Source: Bacillota bacterium (GTDB taxonomy: Bacteria > Bacillota > Clostridia > Peptostreptococcales > Anaerovoracaceae). From it: a stretch of DNA of 32,085 bases. The position numbers and the translations under genes are program-made. Location: positions 1 to 32,085 of the forward strand of contig JAFQHT010000021.1 in the NCBI GenBank assembly GCA_017397825.1, in the 5' to 3' direction. The first letter of the stretch is position 1, and each line of letters opens with the position of its first letter. The notes under the pieces are model-generated. The model was not told the DNA's origin, did not search any database, and worked only from the letters and a program-made list of their open reading frames with translations. Positions 7,665-15,816 of the stretch are shown piece after piece.

Positions 7665-7712
7665 AAAAGGTACGAAATAAAGCAAAAAATCAATCTAAAA
7701 GAGGGATTAAAG

Positions 7713-9107
7713 ATGAAAGAAATTTTAATAAGAGAACTTTTTAGAAATACAGCTGAATATGCTGATCAGGAAATTTTAATAAAGGGCTGGGTAAGAAATA
7801 ACCGCAGCTCCAACAAGTTCGGTTTCATCGAACTTAACGATGGTTCTTTCTTCAAGTCCGTACAGGTAGTTTACGAAGAAGAATTTATCGCAAACTTTGA
7901 AGAAATCTCCAAGGCATACGTTGCAACTGCTCTGGCAGTAAAGGGTGTAGTAGTGCTTACACCGCAGGCAAAGCAGCCTTTCGAAATCAAGGCAAGAGAA
8001 ATCGTTGTTGAAGCAACTTCAACTCCTGATTATCCGCTCCAGCCAAAGAGACACTCCATGGAATTCTTAAGAGAAATCGCTCACTTAAGACCTAGATCAA
8101 ACCTCTTCTCTGCAGTTTACAGAGTACGTTCCCTGGTTGCTTACGCAATTCACCAGTTCTTCCAGGAACAGAACTTCGTATATGTTCACACTCCGATTAT
8201 TACAGGCAGTGACTGTGAAGGTGCAGGAGAAATGTTCAGAATCACTACTCTGGACATGGACAATCCGCCTAGAAAAGAAGATGGCAGCATCGACTACAGC
8301 CAGGACTTTTTCGGCAAAGAAACAAGCCTTACTGTATCCGGCCAGCTTCAGGGCGAAACTTATGCACTGGCATTCAGAAACATTTACACATTCGGACCTA
8401 CTTTCCGTGCAGAAAACTCCCACACACAGCGTCACGCTTCCGAATTCTGGATGATTGAACCTGAAATCTCCTTTGCAGACCTTCAGGACAACATGGAACT
8501 GGCAGAAGCAATGATCAAGCATATCATCAACTATGTGCTGGAAAACGCTCCTGAAGAAATGCAGTTCTTCAACAGCTTCGTGGACAAGGGTCTCCTTGAC
8601 AGACTCAACTCCATCGTAAACGCTGATTTCGGCCGTGTAACTTACACAGAAGCAGTTGAACTTCTCAAGAAGTCCGGTAAAGAGTTCCAGTACCCTGTTG
8701 AATGGGGTATCGACCTTCAGACAGAACACGAAAGATATCTTACAGAAGAAATCTTCAAGAAACCGCTTTTCGTTACAGACTATCCTAAGGACATCAAGGC
8801 TTTCTACATGCGTCTTAACGATGACGGCAAGACTGTTGCAGCATGTGACCTTCTGGTACCAGGCGTTGGTGAAATCATCGGCGGTTCCCAGAGAGAAGAA
8901 AGATACGATGTACTCACAGCAAGAATGGCTGAACTGGGCCTCAAGGAAGAAGACTACTGGTGGTACCTTGATCTCCGTAAATACGGCGGCGTAAAGCATG
9001 CCGGATACGGTCTCGGCTTCGAAAGAATCATCATGTACATCACTGGCGTTTCCAACATCAGAGACGTGCTTCCATACCCAAGAACACCAGGTTCTGCAGA
9101 TTTCTAA
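7713..9107 (+). CDS. asnS: Asparaginyl-tRNA synthetase
   Basis: A 464-residue class IIb aminoacyl-tRNA synthetase. The N-terminal OB-fold anticodon-binding domain (about 1-110) begins with the [10 protein letters not shown] stretch. The catalytic domain carries motif 2 around [19 protein letters not shown] and motif 3 in [15 protein letters not shown], followed by [15 protein letters not shown] at the C-terminus, typical of AsnRS rather than AspRS. It charges tRNA-Asn with asparagine. ATG 7713 is chosen because GAGGGATTAAAG precedes it and the promoter's predicted start of transcription lies upstream; the longer in-frame extension would begin before the promoter. No terminator follows, so the regulator starting 5 nt after its stop may be cotranscribed. 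Confidence 0.96.
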   Translation: MKEILIRELFRNTAEYADQEILIKGWVRNNRSSNKFGFIELNDGSFFKSVQVVYEEEFIANFEEISKAYVATALAVKGVVVLTPQAKQPFEIKAREIVVEATSTPDYPLQPKRHSMEFLREIAHLRPRSNLFSAVYRVRSLVAYAIHQFFQEQNFVYVHTPIITGSDCEGAGEMFRITTLDMDNPPRKEDGSIDYSQDFFGKETSLTVSGQLQGETYALAFRNIYTFGPTFRAENSHTQRHASEFWMIEPEISFADLQDNMELAEAMIKHIINYVLENAPEEMQFFNSFVDKGLLDRLNSIVNADFGRVTYTEAVELLKKSGKEFQYPVEWGIDLQTEHERYLTEEIFKKPLFVTDYPKDIKAFYMRLNDDGKTVAACDLLVPGVGEIIGGSQREERYDVLTARMAELGLKEEDYWWYLDLRKYGGVKHAGYGLGFERIIMYITGVSNIRDVLPYPRTPGSADF

Positions 9108-9112
9108 AAAAT

Positions 9113-10504
9113 ATGTTTTTAAGATACCTTGAACAGATGAGCAGTGTGTACGACAACATGGACTCTATTATGATAGTTAATCAGGACGGAGTTATTGAGT
9201 ACACATCAATGAAAGATGAAGCCGGCAATGCTGTCACCAATGCAGGCTATACCGGCAAGAAACTTCTCGAAGTATATCCGGAACTTACTGAAGAAACCAG
9301 TACAATTTTCCGTGTCATGAGAACGGGCAGACCTATCCTTGACGAGCTCCAGAGCCTGACAGACTGCAACGGTAAAAAATATAACTTTACCTGCAGTACT
9401 TATCCTATCGAAATGAACGGTAAGATAATCGGTGCTGTTGAAGGCGTGATTCTTCTCAATGACAACGGTACACCGAAAAATAAAAAAATTCGCAGGCGTG
9501 AAGACAAGGCTAAAAGCGGACGCAGACTTTACACTCTGGAAGATCTGATTTCAGTAGATTCCAGAATGAGCCGCATCAAAGAACAGATTCTGCGTATCGC
9601 ACCGGGAGACTCCCCTGTAATGATTGTGGGTGACACGGGTACAGGCAAAGAAGTTGTTGCCCAGGCCATTCATAGCCACAGTTCCAGAGCAGGTGGACCT
9701 TTCATTTCCCAGAACTGCTCCGCAATTCCTGTGGGGCTGCTTGAAAGCACACTTTTCGGAACTGCCAAGGGAAGCTATACCGGAGCGGAAGACCGCAAAG
9801 GACTTTTCGAGCTGGCCAACGGCGGAACTTTGTTCCTGGATGAACTGAACTCCATGGAAATCGGACTGCAAGGCAAGATTCTCAAGGCTGTGGAAGAACA
9901 GAAAATCCGCAGAATCGGTGAGGAAAAAGAAAAGGAAATAAACATCCGCGTGGTATGTGCAGTAAACTGTCCGCCGGACGAGCTTATAAAGACCGGCGAA
10001 ATGCGCCGTGACCTTTACTACAGGCTCAGCGTGGTGCAGATTGATCTGCCGCCGTTAATGGAAAGAAAGTGTGATATTCCGGTACTGGTTGATTACTATA
10101 TCGGCTATTACAATCAGCAGCGCGGCAAGAATATAAAAGGATGCAGTGAACTCGTGGAAAAGATTTTCCTCAATTATTCCTGGCCGGGCAATGTGCGTGA
10201 ACTGCGTAATGTAGTGGAATATGCTTTCAACATGTCTGCAGGTGAAGAAATCACTGTAAGAGATATTCCTGAAAGCTTGCTGTATGATACCAATAAGGAC
10301 CAGGATTTCGGCAGACGGGTTTTCAGACCGGTGGAAAAGGTGGACTCTGATAAATCGCTGACTCAGATGGTGGAAGAGTACGAAAAATCAGTCATTGAAT
10401 CGGTATTGCAGGAAGAACAGACTCTTTCACGCGCGGCAGAAAGACTTAAAATGAGCCGCCAGTCTCTGAGCTACAAGCTGCAGAAGTACGGCATAAAAAT
10501 TTGA
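9113..10504 (+). CDS. Sigma-54 dependent transcriptional activator, RocR-like (PAS, AAA+, Fis HTH)
   Basis: A 463-residue enhancer-binding protein. It has an N-terminal PAS-like sensor (about 10-115), a basic linker, and a sigma-54 interaction AAA+ domain with Walker A G173DTGTGKE and Walker B GTLFLDELN. The sigma-54 contact loop is G220SYTGA, a variant of GAFTGA. A Fis-type helix-turn-helix ends the protein (SRAAERLKMSRQSLSYKLQ). This is the layout of RocR, which activates arginine catabolic genes. Downstream lie a consensus -24/-12 promoter and arginine genes including rocB, so that is its likely target. The ATG is 5 nt after the asnS stop without a clear RBS; starts at 9137 or 9158 are alternatives. 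Confidence 0.9.
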   Translation: MFLRYLEQMSSVYDNMDSIMIVNQDGVIEYTSMKDEAGNAVTNAGYTGKKLLEVYPELTEETSTIFRVMRTGRPILDELQSLTDCNGKKYNFTCSTYPIEMNGKIIGAVEGVILLNDNGTPKNKKIRRREDKAKSGRRLYTLEDLISVDSRMSRIKEQILRIAPGDSPVMIVGDTGTGKEVVAQAIHSHSSRAGGPFISQNCSAIPVGLLESTLFGTAKGSYTGAEDRKGLFELANGGTLFLDELNSMEIGLQGKILKAVEEQKIRRIGEEKEKEINIRVVCAVNCPPDELIKTGEMRRDLYYRLSVVQIDLPPLMERKCDIPVLVDYYIGYYNQQRGKNIKGCSELVEKIFLNYSWPGNVRELRNVVEYAFNMSAGEEITVRDIPESLLYDTNKDQDFGRRVFRPVEKVDSDKSLTQMVEEYEKSVIESVLQEEQTLSRAAERLKMSRQSLSYKLQKYGIKI

Positions 10505-10539
10505 CAAACATAAAATAAGGCAAAATTTTTTGACAAAAC

Positions 10540-10563
10540 AAGGCAAAAGATTTTGCCTTTTTT
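10540..10563 (+). terminator. Terminator of the sigma-54 activator gene
   Basis: AAGGCAAAA (10540-10548) pairs perfectly with TTTTGCCTT (10551-10559), followed by more T. It separates the regulator's transcript from the sigma-54 promoter downstream. Confidence 0.75.
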
Positions 10564-10603
10564 AATTGGTGCAAAATATTCTGCGCAGGCCTGTCAGACG
10601 ATA

Positions 10604-10627
10604 AACGTTGAATTTTCAACGTTTTTT
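10604..10627. promoter_or_regulatory. 20-bp palindrome upstream of the sigma-54 promoter (possible enhancer site)
   Basis: AACGTTGAA and TTCAACGTT (10604-10612 and 10615-10623) form a perfect inverted repeat centred about 40 nt before the -24 element, with T following. It could be the binding site of the upstream activator, although closer to the promoter than typical enhancers, or a second terminator. The sequence cannot decide. Confidence 0.45.
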
Positions 10628-10651
10628 GATTGGTAAAAAGTTTTGCTTTCC

Positions 10652-10669
10652 TTGGCATGGAAATTGCTT
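10652..10669 (+). promoter_or_regulatory. Sigma-54 (-24/-12) promoter
   Basis: TTGGCATGGAAATTGCTT carries GG at 10654-10655 and GC at 10666-10667 with exactly 10 nt between them, matching TGGCAC-N5-TTGCW closely. It lies 62 nt before the amidinotransferase-fold gene and just downstream of a sigma-54 activator gene, which strengthens the call. Confidence 0.88.
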
Positions 10670-10731
10670 TATAATATAAGCAAAACCCAACAAAACTAAA
10701 AATATAATTCAACATTTTCAGGAGGTACATT

Positions 10732-11607
10732 ATGAATTACGGTTGCCAGTCAATGACAGGAAAAATTGATACTATTTTAATCAAGAGACCACAGCAGGCA
10801 TTTATTTCCCAGGAAAATCTGGAAAAGACATGGGAAGACTTCAAATATTTCGGATGCCCTGATTATGAAAAGGTTCTCGAAGAATACGCAGTATTTGAAA
10901 AATTCCTTACAGACAATATCCCTAACGTACATTATCTTCCGGAAGATGACCGCACAGGTCTTGACTCCATCTACACACATGACCCACTTAAGATTACTAA
11001 GAAGGGTGCTATCTACTTCCCAATGGGAAAAGAATTAAGAAGCAAAGAATATCAGGCAACAAGAGCTTATCTTGAAGCAAACGGCGTTCCTACACTGGGC
11101 GAAATCAAGGCTCCAGGCAAGATGGAAGGCGGCGACGTTCTCTGGATTGATGAAAAGACAGTTGCTATCGGCCGTGGTTACAGAACTAACGACGAAGGTA
11201 TCAGACAGTTCAAGGAACTCACTAAGGACTGCATCGATGAATATATCATCGTTCCTATGCCACACGGCGACGGCGAAGACTGCTGCTTACACTTAATGTC
11301 CATCATCAGCTTCGTTGACACTAAGAAGGCTGTTGTTTACTCCAAGTTCATGCCTGTATTCTTCAGAGAATTATTAATTGAAAGAGGAATCGAACTCATC
11401 GAATGTAACGACGAAGAATATGACTACTTAGGTTCCAACGTTCTTTGTATCGAACCAGGCAAGTGCATCACAATCGATGGCAACCCTGATATCGTTAAGA
11501 AGATGAGAGATGCAGGCGTAGAAGTTCTTACTTACGAAGGTAAGGAAGTTTCCTACAGAGGAACAGGTGGTCCTACTTGCCTTACTTGCCCTGTATGCAG
11601 ATTATAA
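10732..11607 (+). CDS. Arginine deiminase / amidinotransferase-fold enzyme, arginine catabolism
   Basis: A 291-residue guanidine-modifying enzyme-fold protein. Recognisable points are THDP with D84, EGGDVLWI with E132, LHLM with H187, and the C-terminal catalytic-cysteine motif RGTGGPTCLTCPVCRL with C283. The closest pattern I can recall is arginine deiminase (RGxGGxHCMTCP), but the residue before the cysteine is T instead of H, and HLM replaces the HLD whose Asp binds the guanidinium group. It is also shorter than classical deiminase (about 400). Arginine deiminase, arginine dihydrolase and other guanidino hydrolase roles remain open. AGGAGG precedes the ATG. The sigma-54 promoter, adjacent RocR-like activator and following rocB point to arginine use. 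Codon choice resembles highly expressed genes. Confidence 0.75.
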   Translation: MNYGCQSMTGKIDTILIKRPQQAFISQENLEKTWEDFKYFGCPDYEKVLEEYAVFEKFLTDNIPNVHYLPEDDRTGLDSIYTHDPLKITKKGAIYFPMGKELRSKEYQATRAYLEANGVPTLGEIKAPGKMEGGDVLWIDEKTVAIGRGYRTNDEGIRQFKELTKDCIDEYIIVPMPHGDGEDCCLHLMSIISFVDTKKAVVYSKFMPVFFRELLIERGIELIECNDEEYDYLGSNVLCIEPGKCITIDGNPDIVKKMRDAGVEVLTYEGKEVSYRGTGGPTCLTCPVCRL

Positions 11608-11640
11608 TATAAACAAACTTACGAAAGGCATTAATGCACA

Positions 11641-13302
11641 ATGAATAATGACAAAGTACTTAATGGAATAGAAAAAGATATAAAAGAACTGGTTTACGGT
11701 TACGTGGCACAGAAGAGTTTTACATATTCAGAAGACGAAAATCAGGCGAGAGATTTCATAATCAATTATCTTTCAGAAATTCCTTATTTCAAAGAACATC
11801 CGCAGTATTACGGAGCATATGACATTGAGGGTGACCCGTTCGGACGCTCTGTTTGTTATGCAATGGTAAAAGGGGAAGGCAGCAAGACAGTGGTGCTTGT
11901 ACACCACAATGACATCGTTACCGTTGAAGACTTCAAACTGCTCAAGGATTATGCTTTTTCACCTGATGAACTGGAAGAAAAACTTATGCATGTAAAGGAT
12001 TCTCTTCCTAAAGAAGCCAAAGAGGACCTTGAAAGCGGCGGATATCTGTTCTGCAGAGGCGGATGTGACATGAAAGCAGGAGGCTCCATTCAGTTTTCAC
12101 TGCTTAAAAGATACAGCGAACTGGAGAACTTCAAAGGAAATGTTATTGTCATTGCCGTACCTGACGAAGAAAATCTTTCTGCGGGCATGCGTGCCGCAGT
12201 AAAACTGCTGAGCCAGCTTAAAGCTGAATACAATCTTGAATATCAGATGATGATTAACTCCGAGCCTCACCAGAGAAAGAATCCTGAAGAGGGTATTTTC
12301 TCCGAAGGCTCTGTGGGCAAAATCATGCCGTTCATTTATGTGAGAGGTTATCTGTCACATATCGGCAAAGTTTTTGAGGGGTTCAATCCGCTTAATCTGA
12401 TGGCCGAAATCGTAAGAAGAACTGAACTCAACATGGACTTTTCTGACGTGGTGGGCGACGAAAGTGCTCCGCCTCCTACATGGCTTTACTTAAAAGACAG
12501 TAAAACTGTTTATGACGTGTCAATGCCTCTTTCTGCGTCAGGCTGTTTCAGTATACTTACGCTGAACCAGTCACCTGCAGCGGTCATTGATAAGGTTCAT
12601 AAAATCTGCGAAGATTCTTTTGACAAGATTCTGGAAGACATGAACAGAAGTTATGAAAGATTCTCTGCGGTAGCAGAACCTGTCATCAAAGAACTTCCGT
12701 GGAAGAAAAAAGTCATGAGCTTCGGGGAGCTTTATAATGAAGCATATGCTCTTCACGGTGAAACGTTCAAAGAAAGTTATGAACAGAAACTTAAGAGTCT
12801 GGCAGAGCAGCTTAAGAACGGTGAAGTAAATATTATCGAAAGCAATTTCAGCTTACTTGAAATGGTATTTGACTACATTGATGATCTTGCGCCACGTGTA
12901 ATCCACGGCCTTATTCCGCCATATTATCCTAATGTTTCAAACATTTACTTTGAAGGAATAGGCGACAGAGCGGGACTTTATGAAACACTTGATAATTTTG
13001 CAAAAGAACAGTTCAGCCAGCATTACACAAGAGAATATTTCTACACCGGAATCTCTGACTTAAGCTACACAAGTGTAAAAGATGGTAAAGCAGTAAGCGA
13101 AAAATTAAACGAATATATGCCTTTGTTCGGCAGTTTCTATGATATTCCTTTCGAGGCAATTGAGGATATTTCTATGCCTTGCATCAATATCGGTCCTTGG
13201 GGAAAGGATTTCCACAAGATGACTGAAAGAGTATATAAGGAAGATTTATATAACAGAACTCCGGCGATTTTAAATAAGGCAATTACTGAATTGTTGAAGT
13301 AA
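11641..13302 (+). CDS. rocB: RocB-like arginine utilisation protein (M20 peptidase family)
   Basis: A 553-residue cytoplasmic protein with M20/M28 metallopeptidase features. VLVHHNDIV near residue 90 is the first metal region, RGGCDMKAG near 140-150 the second, and PDEENLSAGMRA near 180 the third. It is close in length to B. subtilis RocB (about 566) and distinct from shorter M20 peptidases. RocB belongs to the arginine catabolic regulon but its reaction is not firmly established; hydrolysis of an arginine- or ornithine-derived amide is plausible. It follows the amidinotransferase-fold gene by 33 nt in the sigma-54 operon, with GAAAGG about 12 nt before the ATG. Confidence 0.85.
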   Translation: MNNDKVLNGIEKDIKELVYGYVAQKSFTYSEDENQARDFIINYLSEIPYFKEHPQYYGAYDIEGDPFGRSVCYAMVKGEGSKTVVLVHHNDIVTVEDFKLLKDYAFSPDELEEKLMHVKDSLPKEAKEDLESGGYLFCRGGCDMKAGGSIQFSLLKRYSELENFKGNVIVIAVPDEENLSAGMRAAVKLLSQLKAEYNLEYQMMINSEPHQRKNPEEGIFSEGSVGKIMPFIYVRGYLSHIGKVFEGFNPLNLMAEIVRRTELNMDFSDVVGDESAPPPTWLYLKDSKTVYDVSMPLSASGCFSILTLNQSPAAVIDKVHKICEDSFDKILEDMNRSYERFSAVAEPVIKELPWKKKVMSFGELYNEAYALHGETFKESYEQKLKSLAEQLKNGEVNIIESNFSLLEMVFDYIDDLAPRVIHGLIPPYYPNVSNIYFEGIGDRAGLYETLDNFAKEQFSQHYTREYFYTGISDLSYTSVKDGKAVSEKLNEYMPLFGSFYDIPFEAIEDISMPCINIGPWGKDFHKMTERVYKEDLYNRTPAILNKAITELLK

Positions 13303-13305
13303 AAA

Positions 13306-13345
13306 TAAAAAGAAGCGTTTTCCGGTGTTTGGGAAACGCTTCTTG
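13306..13345 (-). terminator. Terminator between convergent rocB and gntR-type gene
   Basis: AGAAGCGTTT (13311-13320) pairs with AAACGCTTCT (13334-13343). The strong T-run appears when read on the minus strand, so it ends the regulator transcript; on the plus strand the hairpin lacks a T-tract and may only slow polymerase after rocB. Confidence 0.7.
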
Positions 13346-13363
13346 TGCTATAAACTTGTCTGA

Positions 13364-14011
13364 TTACAGAGTATCATAGGAGGCATATGATGCTCTCCAG
13401 TGAGTTTCTGCCAGATATACAGCCAGACCATCCTTATCCTTTTCTCTGAACATTCTGAGAATTTCACGATGTTCTTCGTTGGTGGAAAGAAAAACTTCTT
13501 TGATTTCTTCTTCATCATGATCCGGATAAGTTTCCTTGAGAAGTTTGTTCTTGGATCTGGAAAGAGTGTCGATGAGAGCAGAATTGCCGCATTTGTCAAT
13601 GTAAAGCTGGTGGAATGCATTCTGCTGTTTATGATACATCTCGTAGTTACATGCATGGATAGCCAGGTCCATGGAAGCAATATAAAAGTCCATGTCTTTG
13701 TAATCTTTTTCAGTGAGATGTTCACAGGCCAGCTTGGCAGCAAAACCGTCCAGCACTCCGATTACAGCATAAAGCTCGCAGGTGTCTTTTTCGCTGAGAG
13801 ACTTGATGGCAAAACCTTTTCTGGCTCTGTTCTCAAGAACATCTTCAGCAGCAAGCTGGATAAGTGCTTCTCTGACAGGTGTGCGGCTGATATTCAGCTC
13901 CTGGCAGATAACATTTTCATTGATGTGCTGATCCGGAAGAAGACGACCCTCGCGGATGAGACGTGCAATATAATCGTAAACGTGGTCTTTTAAAGTTTTG
14001 AATTTTTCCAT
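13364..14011 (-). CDS. GntR-family regulator with FCD ligand domain
   Basis: A 215-residue repressor. The N-terminal winged helix (about 1-70) contains NENVICQELNISRTPVREAL, the GntR signature, and the helical C-terminal domain is FCD-type, with metal or carboxylate-binding histidines plausible in KQQNAFHQLYI and NEEHREIL. The start is set at ATG 14011 because AAGGAAAG lies 8 nt upstream; an earlier ATG at 14059 would sit inside the promoter. It is divergent from the arginine/ornithine-type antiporter gene, and the same 11-mer appears in both leaders, suggesting it represses itself and the transporter. Its ligand is unknown; an amino acid or a catabolite of arginine is a reasonable guess. Confidence 0.88.
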   Translation of the reverse strand: MEKFKTLKDHVYDYIARLIREGRLLPDQHINENVICQELNISRTPVREALIQLAAEDVLENRARKGFAIKSLSEKDTCELYAVIGVLDGFAAKLACEHLTEKDYKDMDFYIASMDLAIHACNYEMYHKQQNAFHQLYIDKCGNSALIDTLSRSKNKLLKETYPDHDEEEIKEVFLSTNEEHREILRMFREKDKDGLAVYLAETHWRASYASYDTL

Positions 14012-14028
14012 TGTTTCGCTTTCCTTAA

Positions 14029-14039
14029 TATATTGTATA
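14029..14039. promoter_or_regulatory. Candidate GntR operator, copy 1
   Basis: TATATTGTATA lies just downstream of the regulator's -10 region (read on the minus strand). The same 11-mer recurs at 14159-14169 next to the divergent promoter. The region is AT-rich, so chance contributes. Confidence 0.45.
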
Positions 14040-14048
14040 ATAAATATA

Positions 14049-14077
14049 ATATACTGCATGTTTAAACATCAGGTCAA
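14049..14077 (-). promoter_or_regulatory. Promoter of the GntR-family gene
   Basis: On the minus strand TTGACC (complement of 14072-14077), a 17-nt spacer and GTATAT (complement of 14049-14054) form a fair promoter about 38 nt before the start codon. Confidence 0.55.
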
Positions 14078-14117
14078 TGGGGTAAATTGTTTTTGCAAAA
14101 AAAAAATAAAAAATGTG

Positions 14118-14145
14118 TTGATTTATTTTTAACGAAGAGTATAAT
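14118..14145 (+). promoter_or_regulatory. Promoter of the amino acid antiporter gene
   Basis: TTGATT (14118-14123), a 16-nt spacer and TATAAT (14140-14145) precede the antiporter by 70 nt. No -24/-12 element is seen here, so the transporter is probably controlled by the GntR protein rather than sigma-54. Confidence 0.6.
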
Positions 14146-14158
14146 ATGAAATATATTA

Positions 14159-14169
14159 TATATTGTATA
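14159..14169. promoter_or_regulatory. Candidate GntR operator, copy 2
   Basis: TATATTGTATA is an exact copy of 14029-14039 and starts 13 nt after the -10 box, a position where a bound repressor would block initiation. Confidence 0.45.
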
Positions 14170-14214
14170 TTTTATTCAAAGTAAAATATAACGGCATTAT
14201 AAGGAGGAATTATT

Positions 14215-15648
14215 ATGGACAATGAAAAGAACTTAGGCGTAAGTAAACTTGCCCTGTTCGCTATTGGTACTACTCTTGCCAGTGGCGTGTTCAGTTTATC
14301 CGGTGACTTCGCAGCCAGCGGAGCGTACACATTAGCAGTATTAATCGGCTGGGTAATCTGTGGTATAGGTATGTTTGGCCTTACAATGGCTTTCTTTAAA
14401 CTCAGCGTTGTAAAGCCAGGATTAACAAGTGGTGTTTACAAATATGCAAAAGAAGGTTTCGGTGAATTCATGGGCTTCGAAGTTGCATGGGGTTACTGGC
14501 TCAGTGCTCTTCTTGCACAGCTTTCTTTCATCGCATTACTTTTTGCAGCAATCGGAAACTTCTTCCCTGTATTCGGTGCAGGTAACAACTTTATTTCCCT
14601 TGCATGTGCATCTGTATTTGTATGGCTTTTAGCAGTACTTGTATTAAGAGGCGTAAACGAATCAGTTGGTATCAACGCAGTAGTAGTAATCGCAAAGATT
14701 ATCCCAATTCTTGTAACTGTAGTTGCAATCGTTCTTGCAGGTGCTTTTGATTTAGATATCTTTATGCAGAACTTCAAGGGCGTTGAAGGCGGAATGTCAT
14801 TAATGGAACAGGTTGTTGCATGTTCATACACTTCCGTATGGATTTTCATCGGTATTGAAGGCGCAGTAGTTATCTCAGGAAGAGCTAAGAATACTAAGAT
14901 TGCAGGTAAAGCAACAATGGTATGTTTCGCTTCCTTATTCGCATTATATTTCATCATCTCCATCTTATCCATGGGCGTAATGCCAGCAGAAGAACTTGCT
15001 GCATTAGAAAACCCTCCAATGGCAGGTGTAGTTGGTGCAGTAGTAGGTCCTTGGGCAGAAGTACTGGTTAACATTGCAGTTATCATCTCCCTGGGCGGTG
15101 CTATGTTCACATACATGATTCTTTGTATCGACAGCTTATATGCTCCAGCTAAGGACGGTGCATTACCACCAGTATTCGCAAAGGTAAATAAGCACAACGC
15201 GCCTACTTGGTCTGTACTTTTACATACAATCGTTGTACAGGCGTTTATCGTAATCATGTACTTCAGTGAAACTACATATCAGGCAGCATATGCATTATCA
15301 ACAAGTGGTATCATGGTTCCTTATGTAACAACAGCATTATACTTCTTCAAACTTATGTGCAAAGGCGAAGGTCTTGAAGAAGGAAACAACAATAAGGTTG
15401 GTGCATGGATAATTGCTATCATCGCAGTTGTTTACGGTGCTTGGTTAATGTACGCATCCGGACTGACATACATCCTTGCAATGGCAATTCTTTATGCTCC
15501 TGGCGTAATCATGTTCGTATACCACAAGAAACAGCAGGGCAAGAAGTTATTCGAAACTACTGCAGACGCTGTAGTTTGCGCAGTTCTGCTTATTGCATTC
15601 GTAGTTGCGGTATGGGCTTTAGCAACAGGAAGAATTGCAATTCTTTAA
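14215..15648 (+). CDS. APC-family amino acid antiporter, arginine/ornithine (ArcD-like) type
   Basis: A 477-residue polytopic protein with about 12-13 membrane helices. The first helix region TTLASGVFSLSGDFAASGAYT matches the G-S-G substrate-binding segment of basic amino acid/polyamine antiporters, and the lysine/asparagine-poor hydrophobic segments continue to the C-terminus. Members exchange arginine for ornithine, or similar basic amino acids. Placement beside the arginine catabolic genes favours arginine/ornithine exchange, but lysine/cadaverine-type relatives look alike. AAGGAGGAATT precedes the ATG. It ends before a strong terminator, so it is a single-gene unit. Confidence 0.87.
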   Translation: MDNEKNLGVSKLALFAIGTTLASGVFSLSGDFAASGAYTLAVLIGWVICGIGMFGLTMAFFKLSVVKPGLTSGVYKYAKEGFGEFMGFEVAWGYWLSALLAQLSFIALLFAAIGNFFPVFGAGNNFISLACASVFVWLLAVLVLRGVNESVGINAVVVIAKIIPILVTVVAIVLAGAFDLDIFMQNFKGVEGGMSLMEQVVACSYTSVWIFIGIEGAVVISGRAKNTKIAGKATMVCFASLFALYFIISILSMGVMPAEELAALENPPMAGVVGAVVGPWAEVLVNIAVIISLGGAMFTYMILCIDSLYAPAKDGALPPVFAKVNKHNAPTWSVLLHTIVVQAFIVIMYFSETTYQAAYALSTSGIMVPYVTTALYFFKLMCKGEGLEEGNNNKVGAWIIAIIAVVYGAWLMYASGLTYILAMAILYAPGVIMFVYHKKQQGKKLFETTADAVVCAVLLIAFVVAVWALATGRIAIL

Positions 15649-15675
15649 TCTTGTAGAAGTGATTTAAAATAAAGT

Positions 15676-15707
15676 AAAAAAAGATGACCATCCGGTCATC
15701 TTTTTTT
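15676..15707 (+). terminator. Terminator after the antiporter gene
   Basis: AAAGATGACC (15680-15689) pairs with GGTCATCTTT (15694-15703) around ATCC, followed by a run of T; the flanking A-run makes it potentially bidirectional. Confidence 0.9.
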
Positions 15708-15751
15708 ATGTTTTTGATTCCGGAGAACAGGCTGCAGCAAGGCCGAAAACC

Positions 15752-15780
15752 TTGCAACAATTTTCTGATGGGTATATAAT
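15752..15780 (+). promoter_or_regulatory. Promoter of the amidohydrolase gene, with overlapping hairpin
   Basis: TTGCAA (15752-15757), a 17-nt spacer and TATAAT (15775-15780) make a strong promoter. GCAAGG and CCTTGC (15737-15756) form inverted arms overlapping the -35 box, a possible operator. Confidence 0.78.
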
Positions 15781-15816
15781 ATGATTACAGATTTTTTCCA
15801 GGAAAGAGGAGAAACT

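Noticed and set aside
7614-7712. Longer in-frame start for AsnRS.
   Set aside because: It would begin before the mapped -35/-10 promoter and adds residues not seen in AsnRS; 7713 has an RBS.
7599-7712. T-box leader before asnS.
   Set aside because: The promoter leaves only about 45 nt of leader, too short, and no T-box motif is seen.
8097-8999. 300-codon minus-strand open frame inside asnS.
   Set aside because: Antisense shadow of a well-supported synthetase; cysteine/phenylalanine-rich with no domain.
14493-15257. 254-codon minus-strand open frame inside the antiporter gene.
   Set aside because: Antisense shadow of a clear membrane transporter, with threonine/alanine-rich low-complexity composition.
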